Notes: a model not told the origin generated them from the sequence alone. Counted from the stretch's first letter, positions 25,564 to 35,084 are shown. The stretch: DNA of 64,000 nt from Corynebacterium lactis RW2-5 (GCF_001274895.1 NZ_CP006841.1:2356001-2420000), one strand, 5' to 3'. A program made the numbers and translations.

Positions 25564-27101
25564 GCCTCCGGCTTCACAATCGGGAAGAGCACGGTCTCGC
25601 GGATGCCGAGGCCAGTCAGAGCCATCAGCAGGCGGTCGATGCCCATGCCCACACCGGTCGTCGGGGGCATGCCCTGCTCCATTGCGTGCAGGAAGTCCTC
25701 GTCGAGGACCATCGCCTCGTCGTCGCCACCGGCGGCCAGGCGGGCTTGGTCCTCGAAGCGCTCGCGCTGGATCACCGGGTCGACCAGCTCGGAGTAGCCG
25801 GTAGCCAGCTCGAAGCCGCGCACGTAGAGGTCCCATTTTTCGGTCACGCCCGGCTTGGAGCGGTGCTGGCGGGTCAGCGGGGAGGTCTCAACCGGGAAGT
25901 CGCGGACGAAGACCGGGCCACCCAGCTGGTCTTCACACAGGTGCTCCCAGATCTCCTCGACAAGCTTGCCGTGGCCCCAGCCGCCCTTCTCCGGAACCGC
26001 CAGGCCGATGACCTCGGCGATGGCCTTTAGCTCATCAACGGTGGAGTCGATGGTGACCTCCGGCTGGCCTGGGAACTTGCGGGCAAGCGCCTCATTCAGG
26101 GATGGGTACATCTCCATCTCACGCCACTCGCCACCGAAGTCGTACTCGGTGCCGTCGGCAAGCGTGACGGTCGTCGAACCATAGACCGCGACGCAGATCT
26201 CCTGGATGACCTCGCGGACGGTGCGCGCGGAGTCATCGTAGGTGCCATAGGCCTGGTAGTACTCCAGCATCGCGAACTCCGGGCTGTGCGAGGAGTCTAT
26301 GCCCTCGTTGCGGAAGTTGCGGTTGATCTCGAAGACGCGCTCCAGGCCGCCGACGACGCAGCGCTTCAGGTACAGCTCCGGCGCGATGCGCAGGAACAGG
26401 TCGATGTCCAGAGCGTTAGAGTGGGTGACGAAAGGCCGCGCTGCGGCACCACCGTGCAGGGTCTGCAGCATCGGGGTCTCGACCTCGAGGAAGCCACGAC
26501 GCTCCAGGGCGTGGCGCAGCTCGCGGATGACCTTGATGCGGGTCAGCGCGTTGGTGCGGGCCTGCTCGCGCATGATCAGGTCGGTGTAGCGGTGGCGGAC
26601 GCGGGTGTCCTCGGACAGGTCGGCGAAGGACACCGGCAGCGGGCGCAGTGCCTTCGACGCCATCTGCCACTGCGTCGCCATCACGGAGAGTTCACCGCGG
26701 CGGGAGGAAATGACGCGACCGGTGATAATGACAAAGTCACCCATGTCCACGTCGGACTTCCACGCAGCCAGGGCCTCCTCACCGACCTCGGCCTTCGACA
26801 GCATCGCCTGCAGCGTCGTGCCGTCGCCCTCCTGCAGCGCCGCGAAGCAGAGCTTGCCCGTGTTACGGATAAACATGACGCGACCCACGACGGTCACTAC
26901 GTCCTGGGTTTCCTCGCCCGCTTCAAGGTGGCCCCACTCCTCGCGGACGTCCTTCAGCGAATGCGTGCGCGGCACCTCAACCGGGTAGGCCTCGACGCCG
27001 GCGGAGAGCAGGCGGTCGCGCTTGTCACGGCGAACTCGCAGCTGCTCAGGCACAGCGTTAGTGTTATCAGTGGTCTCGGTGGAATTCTTCGCGTCACTCA
27101 C
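25560..27101 (-). CDS. lysS: Lysyl-tRNA synthetase, class II
   Basis: 513 residues. OB-fold anticodon-binding domain (residues 60-170), then the class II catalytic core: motif 1 ([12 protein letters not shown]), motif 2 ([14 protein letters not shown]) and motif 3 ([13 protein letters not shown]). The GTG start at 27101 (VSDAKNSTE) fits family length; the frame stays open 57 bases further upstream without similarity. Charges tRNA-Lys. Twelve bases of spacing plus direction suggest a separate unit from the aminopropyltransferase gene upstream, but read-through is possible. Confidence 0.95.
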   Translation of the reverse strand: MSDAKNSTETTDNTNAVPEQLRVRRDKRDRLLSAGVEAYPVEVPRTHSLKDVREEWGHLEAGEETQDVVTVVGRVMFIRNTGKLCFAALQEGDGTTLQAMLSKAEVGEEALAAWKSDVDMGDFVIITGRVISSRRGELSVMATQWQMASKALRPLPVSFADLSEDTRVRHRYTDLIMREQARTNALTRIKVIRELRHALERRGFLEVETPMLQTLHGGAAARPFVTHSNALDIDLFLRIAPELYLKRCVVGGLERVFEINRNFRNEGIDSSHSPEFAMLEYYQAYGTYDDSARTVREVIQEICVAVYGSTTVTLADGTEYDFGGEWREMEMYPSLNEALARKFPGQPEVTIDSTVDELKAIAEVIGLAVPEKGGWGHGKLVEEIWEHLCEDQLGGPVFVRDFPVETSPLTRQHRSKPGVTEKWDLYVRGFELATGYSELVDPVIQRERFEDQARLAAGGDDEAMVLDEDFLHAMEQGMPPTTGVGMGIDRLLMALTGLGIRETVLFPIVKPEA

Positions 27102-27170
27102 GGCTATAAAGGTTAGCCGACGCACGTCCCCACCTGCTACTCGCCCGCCCCTTGCCAAACACTCGGTGGG

Positions 27171-28730
27171 CTACTCCCCCGCCTGTCGCCAACCGCGACG
27201 AATATCCTCCACAATTTGCGGATGCGCGAGCGTCGACGGTTCCAGCTGCTGCGGGCTGTTATCGGCACCGAACACGGTCGCGGCCCGGGCCACTTCAGGG
27301 GTGAAGAATTTCAGCGGCGGGGCGGCGTCGTCAAGCGTGACCGAAGGAGACTCTGGAGCGGCCTGCGCAAGCACGAATCCCCAGTCCCCGAAGGTGGGAA
27401 CGTGCACGTGGTACGGGGTGGTCGACCAGCCTGCGGCGCGGATCGTGCTGTCGGTGCGCCAATAGGCCTGCGGGGTCGAAAACGGAGAGCCCGACTGCAC
27501 CACCAGCTTCGCGCCCGGCGCCGCCACCGTCCGGATCAGCCCGTAGAACTCCTGCGAGTACAGCTTGGCCAGCACCGCGTTGTCGGGGTCGGGAAGGTCG
27601 GCGTAGATTGCGTCGAACTTCTGTGCCGGCACCTTGCCGCGCGCCTGGTCGTGGAGCCAGGCGAAGGCGTCCGCGGTGACCTTCTCCACGCGGGGGTCCT
27701 CCAGACTGCCGCGGTTGTCCTCACGCAGCACAGTGCGGGCGACCTCGATGACCTCCGGGTCCAGCTCAACCTGGACAATGCGTTCGATATTGGGCATCCG
27801 CAGCAGCTCCCGGGCGGCCAGGCCGTCGCCCCCGCCGAGAATCAGCGCGGACTTCGTATCCTTGCCCACCGCCGGATACACCAGCGACTCGGTGTAGCGA
27901 TACTCATCGCGGCTGGAGTACTGCAGTCCCCCGTCGAGATAGAGCCGCCGGTCCTCACCAAATCGCGTGACGACGATGTCTTGGTACTTCGAGTGCTTGG
28001 CAAAAACAATGGGCTGGGCATACAACGACTGCCGGGCAGTCGCCTCAATGTCCCGGATTCCTGCCAGTAGCGCAACCAGTGCAATCAGCGCCGCGAGAAG
28101 GGCACCGACGGATGCAAAACGCGCCCGGCGAGACAGCATCTTCCGCAGCAACAGAGCAGCGATAATGAGCGCCGCGGTGACGTTAATCAGGCCGGCGATG
28201 GCGGTGGCCTTCAGCATGCCGACCGTGGGCAGGAGAACAAACGGCCAGATTAGGCCTCCGACCAGGGCTCCGAAGTAGTCCGCGGCGTTGAGGTTCGCGA
28301 GCACGCGGCCGGTGTTCTCGGCGGAGGCGATCCGGCCGGTCTGCAGCAGGGTCATCAGCAGCGGCACCTCGGCACCGACTAGCGTGCCAATCACAAACGT
28401 GGCGGCGACCAGTGCCCCGAGGCTCTCACCCGTGACTGAAAATACCCAGTACAGAGCGGTTGCGGATACGCCGCCGAGCAGTCCCAAAACGCACTCGATG
28501 CCGAGGAAAGACATCGCGGCACGGCGCACAAACGGCTTCGCCGCCACGGCACCAAAGCCTAGCGCCGCGACGTAGCCGGCGACGATCAGGGAATTGGCGA
28601 CGACGTCGCCGCGGCCGAGGGAGGCCGACAGCGCCAGCAGCGCCAGCTCATAGACCAGTCCACATGCAGCGCACGCTGCCACGGAGCCCAGCAGCAGGGC
28701 CCGCCAACGCCGGGAAGTCGCAGTCTCCAT
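27171..28730 (-). CDS. Membrane-bound spermidine synthase-like aminopropyltransferase
   Basis: 519 residues: seven or so transmembrane helices (residues 10-225), then a spermidine/spermine synthase-type Rossmann domain with LILGGGDGLAAREL (SAM site, about residue 290), VELDPEVIEVAR and DLPDPDN. Soluble SpeE uses decarboxylated AdoMet and putrescine; membrane-fused versions have unproven substrates. The ATG directly follows the DUF350 stop codon. It is the last gene of a five-gene operon with DUF4178, DUF2617, DUF4247 and DUF350. Confidence 0.85.
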   Translation of the reverse strand: METATSRRWRALLLGSVAACAACGLVYELALLALSASLGRGDVVANSLIVAGYVAALGFGAVAAKPFVRRAAMSFLGIECVLGLLGGVSATALYWVFSVTGESLGALVAATFVIGTLVGAEVPLLMTLLQTGRIASAENTGRVLANLNAADYFGALVGGLIWPFVLLPTVGMLKATAIAGLINVTAALIIAALLLRKMLSRRARFASVGALLAALIALVALLAGIRDIEATARQSLYAQPIVFAKHSKYQDIVVTRFGEDRRLYLDGGLQYSSRDEYRYTESLVYPAVGKDTKSALILGGGDGLAARELLRMPNIERIVQVELDPEVIEVARTVLREDNRGSLEDPRVEKVTADAFAWLHDQARGKVPAQKFDAIYADLPDPDNAVLAKLYSQEFYGLIRTVAAPGAKLVVQSGSPFSTPQAYWRTDSTIRAAGWSTTPYHVHVPTFGDWGFVLAQAAPESPSVTLDDAAPPLKFFTPEVARAATVFGADNSPQQLEPSTLAHPQIVEDIRRGWRQAGE

Positions 28731-29216
28731 TTACGACAGCGCCACCGCGTTAATCACACCGATGACGATGAAGGTCGTCGCCGCCAGAGCCGCCCGGGGG
28801 CGGACCTTCGCGTCCATCACGACGTCGCGGAAGCGCCCCGGAATCAGGGCCTCGAGCACCAGCAGCGCCACCGCCTGAAACACAATGCCGAGAGCGCCGT
28901 AGACCAGGGTCTCCCCCAGGCCAGTCATCAGGGTGTCGTCGGATGCGCGAATCACCGACACAACAATGCAGGCCAGCGCAATCTGCTGGGCACCCGCGAT
29001 CAACGCGGCACCCGCACGATTTTCGGTAAATACCAGGTCGCGCAGTTTGCCGGGCGTGAGCAGGTCAAGAACGATGAATCCGACCGCCAGCACCAGGGCG
29101 CCCGCGAGGAAATAACCGATGGTGGCCGGCACTCCGACCGCCAGCTGCTCGCCCACCGTTGCCTGCGCAGAGAGAGTATCCGCCCCGTTGGCGGCCATGT
29201 ACGTTACTGGTCCCAT
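28731..29216 (-). CDS. DUF350 membrane protein
   Basis: 161 residues, four transmembrane helices arranged as two similar halves, typical of DUF350 proteins (YjfL-like). GGAGG precedes the ATG, which starts two bases after the DUF4247 stop. The function is unknown; DUF350 is repeatedly found with DUF4178 and spermidine-synthase-like genes in envelope-stress contexts. Confidence 0.8.
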   Translation of the reverse strand: MGPVTYMAANGADTLSAQATVGEQLAVGVPATIGYFLAGALVLAVGFIVLDLLTPGKLRDLVFTENRAGAALIAGAQQIALACIVVSVIRASDDTLMTGLGETLVYGALGIVFQAVALLVLEALIPGRFRDVVMDAKVRPRAALAATTFIVIGVINAVALS

Positions 29217-29218
29217 GA

Positions 29219-29683
29219 TTATTTCGCTCCTCCGAAAGATCCGGCCGATCCGCCCGAACCGCCCGAGGGAGCGGAGGGTCCAAAACCGGGGCCAAGGTAG
29301 ATGAAGTGTCCGCCCGAGTAGCGGCCACCCAGTGATTCTCTAGTTATCAAGCACGTGTCCTTCGACCCTGCCTCAGGAGCCTGGCGCGAGACAATGAACA
29401 GGTAGTTCTTCGTCCTTAAGTACGCCGCCCCTCCATTTTCGCTGTAGGCCTGCGGCCTGATTTCATCGCGCAGCTCGCGCCCCACTTCGATGGGGTCGCG
29501 GTCGCCGCAGGTCCAGCGCCGGTCAATCCCGTTGCTGGTCTGCATGGCAGAGGCTGCGCCGGGCGCGGACTGATAACGCTCGCTAATCCGTTCCTCCGCC
29601 GACTTTCCACCCACGAAGTAGCCGATAAGAGAGACCGCAACGCCAACCACAATTAACGCGTAGCCGATATTTTCGCGTCCCAT
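29219..29683 (-). CDS. DUF4247-like membrane protein
   Basis: 154 residues: one N-terminal helix (IGYALIVVGVAVSLIGYFVGG), a soluble extracytoplasmic domain with two Cys (RWTCGDRDP and DTCLITRES) and a Gly/Ser-rich end. AAGGAAGGGGG precedes the ATG. The first 31 bases overlap the DUF2617 gene, indicating translational coupling. Family assignment is from the domain pattern and the operon context. Confidence 0.7.
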   Translation of the reverse strand: MGRENIGYALIVVGVAVSLIGYFVGGKSAEERISERYQSAPGAASAMQTSNGIDRRWTCGDRDPIEVGRELRDEIRPQAYSENGGAAYLRTKNYLFIVSRQAPEAGSKDTCLITRESLGGRYSGGHFIYLGPGFGPSAPSGGSGGSAGSFGGAK

Positions 29684-30228
29684 ATGCTCAGGCCCCCTTC
29701 CTTTACGCTGTCTGCTTTTGCCCCTTGAACACCGCCGACATCAGTCCAAGTATTCGACGTCCACACAATCTGCACCGGAGGGTATCCATGCCAAGTCTCC
29801 CAGCGATACCCCCGCTCTATCGGCTCCGCGGATAACACGGTCATCGCCCCGGGAGAACCTGGAAACTCCGCGACGACTGAACGGGGATGACCTGCGCCGA
29901 GTTCGCGTCGTAAAGCATCTGTGCGCTGGACGAAGACTTCCGGCGAGAGACGCTCCACACGAGCTTCCACGGCGGCGCCCGCCCGAGTCAGCGGAACACC
30001 GTCCGCAGCGGTACACGAGACCTCTTCGGCAAAGTGGGGCGACTCCCGCTTGCCGACGAAAACCACATGCGACGCGCCGAGCACTCCCAGAGTCAGCGGC
30101 GGTGTGACGCCGTCGGGGTGAGAGATGACCTTCTCACAGAGGGTGCCCGGGACGGGGCCGTCAATGGCCACGCGGAGCTGCTCCGCCGCGGTGTCCTTGA
30201 ACGCAACGTCGAGAACTGCCAGAGACAT
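29653..30228 (-). CDS. DUF2617-like protein
   Basis: 191 residues, no signal or helix. The N-terminal region (LAVLDVAFKDTAAEQLRVAI) and GYRWETWHGYPP near residue 142 fit DUF2617, a small actinobacterial family of unknown role that neighbours DUF4178/DUF350 genes. A copy of the dispersed 11-mer lies at 30048 (Val-Gly-Lys codons). Its 3' end overlaps DUF4247. Confidence 0.65.
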   Translation of the reverse strand: MSLAVLDVAFKDTAAEQLRVAIDGPVPGTLCEKVISHPDGVTPPLTLGVLGASHVVFVGKRESPHFAEEVSCTAADGVPLTRAGAAVEARVERLSPEVFVQRTDALRRELGAGHPRSVVAEFPGSPGAMTVLSAEPIERGYRWETWHGYPPVQIVWTSNTWTDVGGVQGAKADSVKEGGLSIWDAKISATR

Positions 30229-30239
30229 AGAGGCCGCCG

Positions 30240-30869
30240 CTAGCGCTTGTCAGTGCCCGGATTGTGATCCGGAGCTGCCAGAACATCGATTTCACCGGGA
30301 AGGATTCTGATGCCGGTCGATGCTTCCCACGACGAGTCACCGTAGCGTTCCAACCCGAGCAAGCGACCGTCACCGGACTTGTAATCGACAAAGTCCGTAG
30401 ACCCCTCCGGCGGCAGCCCGGTCGTGCCGATAGCGGTGTAGCGAGCGGTTCCCCGCTCCTCCTCCCAATACTCCACGCCGTCGACGACCATGGGATTCGC
30501 TGGCTCGAAGCTGCCCGGGAGCTTGCGCCACCAAGTGAGGATGACCTCGCCCTCATCTTCCTCGACACCGAACCAGGAGCCATCCGCGCCCCCGTCGACG
30601 AGGTGTTCCCACCAACGGAACGGCCCCTGAGAAAGCTCAAGCGATCCGCGCACGACATGGGAGGAACCGCCGTAGTTCAGGATTGCGCCCGGCGCGACAG
30701 AGGTCGGGCCGTACTTGCGATACTCGTCGGTCATCAGCGGATCGACAAAACGCTCCCGATCGGAGCCCGGAACCTGGGTATTCCGACGTGCTACGACAAC
30801 GACGATGACGCCGATGACAACGAGGATGATGCCGATTATGACGATGCTGTTCACTAGGGTTAATCCCAT
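30240..30869 (-). CDS. DUF4178 membrane-anchored protein
   Basis: 209 residues from ATG 30869. A strong N-terminal helix (IVIIGIILVVIGVIVVVVARR) anchors a soluble beta-rich DUF4178 domain (GAILNYGGSSHVVRGSLELSQGPFRWWEHL...WFGVEEDEGEVILTWW). First gene of the five-gene operon. There is no clear ribosome site; an upstream AGTATTAAT is a plausible -10, giving a short leader. The phoX terminator lies just before it. Confidence 0.75.
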   Translation of the reverse strand: MGLTLVNSIVIIGIILVVIGVIVVVVARRNTQVPGSDRERFVDPLMTDEYRKYGPTSVAPGAILNYGGSSHVVRGSLELSQGPFRWWEHLVDGGADGSWFGVEEDEGEVILTWWRKLPGSFEPANPMVVDGVEYWEEERGTARYTAIGTTGLPPEGSTDFVDYKSGDGRLLGLERYGDSSWEASTGIRILPGEIDVLAAPDHNPGTDKR

Positions 30870-30925
30870 CGATAGTGCGGGGGCGCTAAAGAAACGCCCA
30901 ATTAATACTTTTCTACCGAACAAAA

Positions 30926-30972
30926 ACGCGGCGCGTCATCGAACAGTACTTTTCGTTCGAGACGCGCCGCGT
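30926..30972 (-). terminator. Terminator of phoX
   Basis: ACGCGGCGCGTC (30926-30937) pairs with GACGCGCCGCGT (30961-30972), and inside it TCGAAC pairs with GTTCGA, leaving a ten-base loop. On the minus strand it is followed by TTTTTG, 42 bp after the phoX stop. Confidence 0.8.
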
Positions 30973-31013
30973 GAGGACTACGCGCTGTTACACGCTGCTA
31001 CGCGCGATTTCCA

Positions 31014-33194
31014 CTATGCACCAATCTTGCCGCCGCCGGAGCGGACGACCTGTACAACCGCGGGGCGCGGCTGAGCATCGCCGCCGTCCGGCCAGTGCGA
31101 GGTCGGCTTGGAAATCGGGTCCAGGCCCTCCTCGGTCGGGTGGCCCTGGTCGGTCTCAATCTCGCCCGGGTGCTGGACGTTGACCATGACGCGGTTGGAC
31201 TCGACCATCGGACCGCAGGTCTCGGCGGCGGTCGGGACGGTCAGGAAGCACTTGGTCTCACCGCGACGCTCGCCCTCCACGGCCACTGCGTAGAGGCCAT
31301 CGTTGGACTTCAGGGCGTTGCCGTCGGTGGAAATCCAGAGGTTTCCGTACTCGTCGAATACCAGGTTGTCCGGGCAGGAAATCGGAGAGACGGAACCCTT
31401 GTCGAAGCCACCGAAGTAGGAGTAGGCCTCGTTCGGGTCGCCGCAGACGAGCAGCAGGTTCCACTTGCCCTTAGTTCCGGCGTGGTCGTCTTCCATCTCC
31501 AGGACCAGGCCGTTCTTGTTCTCGGTGATCGGGGCGACCTCGATGGCCTTGTCCAGCGGGCGGCCAGCACCGTCGGTGCGCTCCTTGCCCTTGTCATCCT
31601 TCGCGCCAGCCTTGCCGCGGTATTTGTTGTTGGTCAGCGCAGCGTAGACCTTGCCGGTCTTGGGAGATGCCTCGATATCCTCCGGGCGGTCCATGCGGGT
31701 AGCCCCGACCTTGTCGCCGGCCAGGCGGGAGTAGACGCAGACCTCTTCGGCGCTCATTCCATCAACATGCGACTCGTGGTTGCCGTCGGCCTTCGCGGTC
31801 ATCAGCGGCAGCCACTCGATGGTGCCGTCGAACTTACCGTCGGCCGGCAGCTCGCCGGAGCCGTCGATCTCGTCTTCCGAGTTTCCGTCGAACTTGCCGA
31901 CGTAGAGCGTGCCCTCCGAGAGAATCCCCATGTTGTGCTTGGTGTCGCCCTCCTTGATCTTGCGGGAGGAAACAAACTTGTAGATGTACTCGAAGCGCTC
32001 ATCATCGCCCGAGTAGCAGACGACCGTGCCGTCATCCGTGACGTGAATCTGGCCGGCTTCGTGCTTGAAACGGCCGACGGCGGTGTGCTTAACCGGCGTG
32101 GAGTTCGGGTCGGAGGGATCGACCTCGACCAGCCAGAAGAAGCGGTTCGGCTCGTTCGGCTCCTTCGACACGTCGAAGCGGTCGTAGTGTTTCTCCCAGC
32201 CGCGGTCGGAGGTTTCCTTGTTCTTCACCGAGTAGCGCTTTAGCTTCTTCGTAAGCTCCTCGTCGTCGAGCTTGCCGACGTTGCCAAAGTACTGGTCAAC
32301 ATTTTCCTCCCCCGACAGGAAGGTTCCCCACGGGGTGACGCCACCGGAGCAGTTGTTCAGGGTGCCCTCAACCTTCATGCCGGTCGGGTCGGCCTTGGTC
32401 TTCAGCAGTTCGTGGCCGGCTGCCGGGCCGTCCACGGTGAACTCGGTGAAGCCGGTGATGCGGCGGTTGCGCTTGTCGGACAGGATTGGTTTCAGGAAGC
32501 CCTTTTCATCCTCCTCGACTGCGAGGACGGTGTGGCCGTGGGCAGCCAGTCCGATATCCACCTGCTCCTTGGTGGCCTTCTCCTTGTCATAGCCGCGGAA
32601 CATCATCGGCTCCGTGGTGTACTCGTGGGAGCAGACGTAGAGGAGAGTGCCGTCTGCGGCCTTGATCAGGCCTGCGAAGTCATTGTTGAAGCCGAATTGA
32701 ACCTTCTGGTTTTCGGCGGTCTGCTTGTCGAAGTTGAACTCCGGACCGCCCTCGTGGATGGGGTCTCCCCAGCGGATCAGGAGCTTCTGCTCGTAGCCGT
32801 CCGCAACGACAACAGCATCTTCCTTATTCGGCGCGACTGGCTGGAAGCGCATGCCCTCCGGGGACTCGCCATTTGATGCAGGAGCGCTTGAGCCGTTAGA
32901 ACTCGAGGCGCTGGACTCGCCAGAAGCAGCGCCAGAACCGTCAGTCGAGCAGGCCGCCAGAACTGCGCTGCCGCCCAGTGCCAGAGCACCGGCGCCGGTA
33001 ACCTTCAGCGCCGCACGGCGAGAGTATGCGCGCTGCGAGAAAGCCTGCTGAGCAACATCACCGAAGTACTCGTTCGAGGAGAACTCGTTGGGAGCATCCT
33101 CGGCACATGCATTGCCGCACTTGTAGGTACAGGTCAGGGAGCTGCGCGAGGTAGCAAACGCACTCGACAGCAGATTCTTACCGATGCGAACCAC
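31014..33194 (-). CDS. phoX: PhoX-family phosphatase (DUF839)
   Basis: 726 residues. As in other actinobacterial PhoX proteins, a Cys-containing leader (CTYKCGNAC, residues 23-31) precedes the twin-arginine-like signal SRRAALKVTGAGALALGG and a lipobox-like LAAC at about residue 81, so it is exported and possibly lipid-anchored. The DUF839 beta-propeller follows (CSHEYTTEPMMF, GTLNNCSGGVTPWGTFLSGEE, MDRPEDIE). PhoX enzymes are Ca/Fe-dependent alkaline phosphatases that release phosphate. GTG start with AAGGCGG upstream. A copy of the dispersed 11-mer lies at 32270. A GlxR-like dyad is about 155 bp upstream. Confidence 0.9.
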   Translation of the reverse strand: MVRIGKNLLSSAFATSRSSLTCTYKCGNACAEDAPNEFSSNEYFGDVAQQAFSQRAYSRRAALKVTGAGALALGGSAVLAACSTDGSGAASGESSASSSNGSSAPASNGESPEGMRFQPVAPNKEDAVVVADGYEQKLLIRWGDPIHEGGPEFNFDKQTAENQKVQFGFNNDFAGLIKAADGTLLYVCSHEYTTEPMMFRGYDKEKATKEQVDIGLAAHGHTVLAVEEDEKGFLKPILSDKRNRRITGFTEFTVDGPAAGHELLKTKADPTGMKVEGTLNNCSGGVTPWGTFLSGEENVDQYFGNVGKLDDEELTKKLKRYSVKNKETSDRGWEKHYDRFDVSKEPNEPNRFFWLVEVDPSDPNSTPVKHTAVGRFKHEAGQIHVTDDGTVVCYSGDDERFEYIYKFVSSRKIKEGDTKHNMGILSEGTLYVGKFDGNSEDEIDGSGELPADGKFDGTIEWLPLMTAKADGNHESHVDGMSAEEVCVYSRLAGDKVGATRMDRPEDIEASPKTGKVYAALTNNKYRGKAGAKDDKGKERTDGAGRPLDKAIEVAPITENKNGLVLEMEDDHAGTKGKWNLLLVCGDPNEAYSYFGGFDKGSVSPISCPDNLVFDEYGNLWISTDGNALKSNDGLYAVAVEGERRGETKCFLTVPTAAETCGPMVESNRVMVNVQHPGEIETDQGHPTEEGLDPISKPTSHWPDGGDAQPRPAVVQVVRSGGGKIGA

Positions 33195-33336
33195 GGGTAG
33201 ACCGCCTTATCTAGCTTTATAAAATCTTGGGGATTTCTCAGGACCGTTTAAATCCCTTAAAAAGCTAGGACCTCTGTATTGACACCCAGTTTCGCAAAAA
33301 TTGCCGCCACATGAGGATTTAATGACAACCTCGTGG

Positions 33337-33366
33337 CAGTAAGTTAAACAGTGAGTTAACTCACTG
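33337..33366. promoter_or_regulatory. 18-bp perfect palindrome (GlxR-like) beside a tandem half-copy
   Basis: CAGTGAGTTAACTCACTG (33349-33366) is perfectly palindromic and contains AGTGA-N6-TCACT, the GlxR/CRP core. The preceding 12 bases (CAGTAAGTTAAA) repeat its left part with two differences. It overlaps the panD stop codon and is 155 bp upstream of phoX. A GlxR operator for phoX is the leading guess; a panD 3' structure is the alternative. Confidence 0.5.
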
Positions 33367-33777
33367 CTCCGGGTGGCGAGGGTCCTTCAGATCGGAGCCT
33401 TCGGGCACATCGGCCGGGTCGTGGCCGGCCTCCAGCATCTTGTTGTTCTCGTCGACGAAGATGACATCCGGCTGATAGGTACGTGCCTCGGCATCGTCCA
33501 TCATCCCGTAACCAATGATGATCACAAGATCGCCGGGAGAAATCAGGCGCGCTGCCGCACCGTTGATTGAGATGATGCCGGAACCCCGCTCGCCGGTGAT
33601 GCAGTAGGTGGTCAAACGGTTGCCGTTGTTGATGTCGACAATGTCGACGGCCTCCCCCTCAAGAAGGTTCGCGGCCTCCATCAGATCTTCGTCGATGGTG
33701 CACGAACCGACGTAGTGAAGGTCCGCCTGCGTCACCGTTGCGCGGTGAATCTTCGACTTCAGCATTGTGCGGAACAT
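33361..33777 (-). CDS. panD: Aspartate 1-decarboxylase proenzyme
   Basis: 138 residues, normal length. Makes beta-alanine for pantothenate. The self-cleavage site is Gly24-Ser25 in YVGSCT, which generates the pyruvoyl group; [12 protein letters not shown] (near residue 55-66) includes the catalytic Tyr. GGAGGG is about 13 bases before the ATG. It follows panC after a 111-bp gap that holds no gene, and completes the fol-pan gene run. Confidence 0.97.
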   Translation of the reverse strand: MFRTMLKSKIHRATVTQADLHYVGSCTIDEDLMEAANLLEGEAVDIVDINNGNRLTTYCITGERGSGIISINGAAARLISPGDLVIIIGYGMMDDAEARTYQPDVIFVDENNKMLEAGHDPADVPEGSDLKDPRHPEQ

Positions 33778-33888
33778 GAAAAGGTGGGTCCCTCCGGGTT
33801 AACCGAGCGCCCGTCGCCCGGAAATCGTGGTCGTGAAAACCTTAAAACCTGTGGGCTCCGCAAGTCGGAGCCACGGCAACCGAGAATA

Positions 33889-35013
33889 CTACTGCTTATC
33901 CTCGCCGAATCCAGCATTCTTTAGATTTTCCCTGCTTGCTTCGTCAGCCAGCCGGGCCTCGCGCGCCTTGCGTACCTTGTCCTGCAGCACCGCAAGCTCC
34001 GCGGCCTCTTCCTCGGTCAGCTCCCCGTCAAAGCCTGCCGCAGCCAGGGCCGCCGATGCGATTTCGGCGCTCTCCCGGCCGAGAGCAGCGCTGCCCGCAA
34101 CGCCACCTGCGACCGAGTCCGGGCGCGGTGCGCCCAGAATCACGCCGACGTTGTCGATTAGCCGGGTGGTGCCTACGCGGGCCGCGACCAGCAGCCGCGC
34201 CTCTAACTCGCCAGCAGCGCCGGAGAACTCGTAGTCGGAAAGCTCTGCGAGGTTGGCGGCGCGCAGCTCGAGGTAATCCACGTCGACCTCGGGCCGACTA
34301 TCCAGCACCCCGCGGGCGGTCTCCAGCACAGCGGCGGCCCCACGGTCGCCGACGAAGGCACCCGCGGTCAGCGCCGCGGATAGGGTCACGGCCACCTCGC
34401 GGTCAGTCTCGGAGAGGTAGCGGTTGCGGGAGCTCATCGCCAGGCCGTCGGCCTCGCGAATCACGGGGACACCGTGGAGCTGCACCGGCATGTTCAGGTC
34501 GGTCACCATCTGCTGCATCAGCGCCAGCTGCTGATAGTCCTTCTCGCCGAATACGGCATCGGTGCAGTTGGTGATGTTGAAAAGCTTGTTGACAACCGTC
34601 AGCGCACCCGCGAAGTGCCCCGGGCGAGTGGCACCCTCCAGCTCGTCGGCGAGCGGGCCGGGTGCCACGGTGGTGCGGAAACCATTCGGGTACATCTCGT
34701 TCGCACTGGGGGCGAAGACCAGCTCGACGCCGGCGGCGCGCAGCTTCTCCACGTCCTCGTCGAGGGCGCGCGGGTAGGCGTCGAAGTCCTCCCCCTCACC
34801 GAACTGCAGCGGGTTCACGAAGATGGACACAACCACCACCGCACGCGGGAGGGTCTTCGCGGCCTCCACCAGTTCCAGGTGCCCCGCGTGGAGTGCGCCC
34901 ATCGTCGGCACCAGCACCACAGGACGCCCGGTTTTGCGCAGAGCACGCGTCACCTGGGAAATCCCCGCAATTGTGTTGTGAACTGTAGTTTCTCCGGCGG
35001 CGTAGCCCGTCAT
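33889..35013 (-). CDS. panC: Pantothenate synthetase with C-terminal extension
   Basis: 374 residues. Joins pantoate and beta-alanine using ATP. Motifs PTMGALHAGHLEL (HIGH-like), FVNPLQF, FGEKDYQQL and SSRNRYL are present in the first 280 residues. The remaining 70-90 residues are an Ala/Glu-rich helical extension not found in standard 280-310-residue enzymes; its role is unknown. GGAGG precedes the ATG. Seventy-one bases follow the DUF2520 gene. Confidence 0.95.
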   Translation of the reverse strand: MTGYAAGETTVHNTIAGISQVTRALRKTGRPVVLVPTMGALHAGHLELVEAAKTLPRAVVVVSIFVNPLQFGEGEDFDAYPRALDEDVEKLRAAGVELVFAPSANEMYPNGFRTTVAPGPLADELEGATRPGHFAGALTVVNKLFNITNCTDAVFGEKDYQQLALMQQMVTDLNMPVQLHGVPVIREADGLAMSSRNRYLSETDREVAVTLSAALTAGAFVGDRGAAAVLETARGVLDSRPEVDVDYLELRAANLAELSDYEFSGAAGELEARLLVAARVGTTRLIDNVGVILGAPRPDSVAGGVAGSAALGRESAEIASAALAAAGFDGELTEEEAAELAVLQDKVRKAREARLADEASRENLKNAGFGEDKQ

Positions 35014-35084
35014 GATTCCTCCGAATTAGTATCGGCCGAATTGGTATCGACGGACATACCTTACGCTACCTGTCCCAGCACCAC

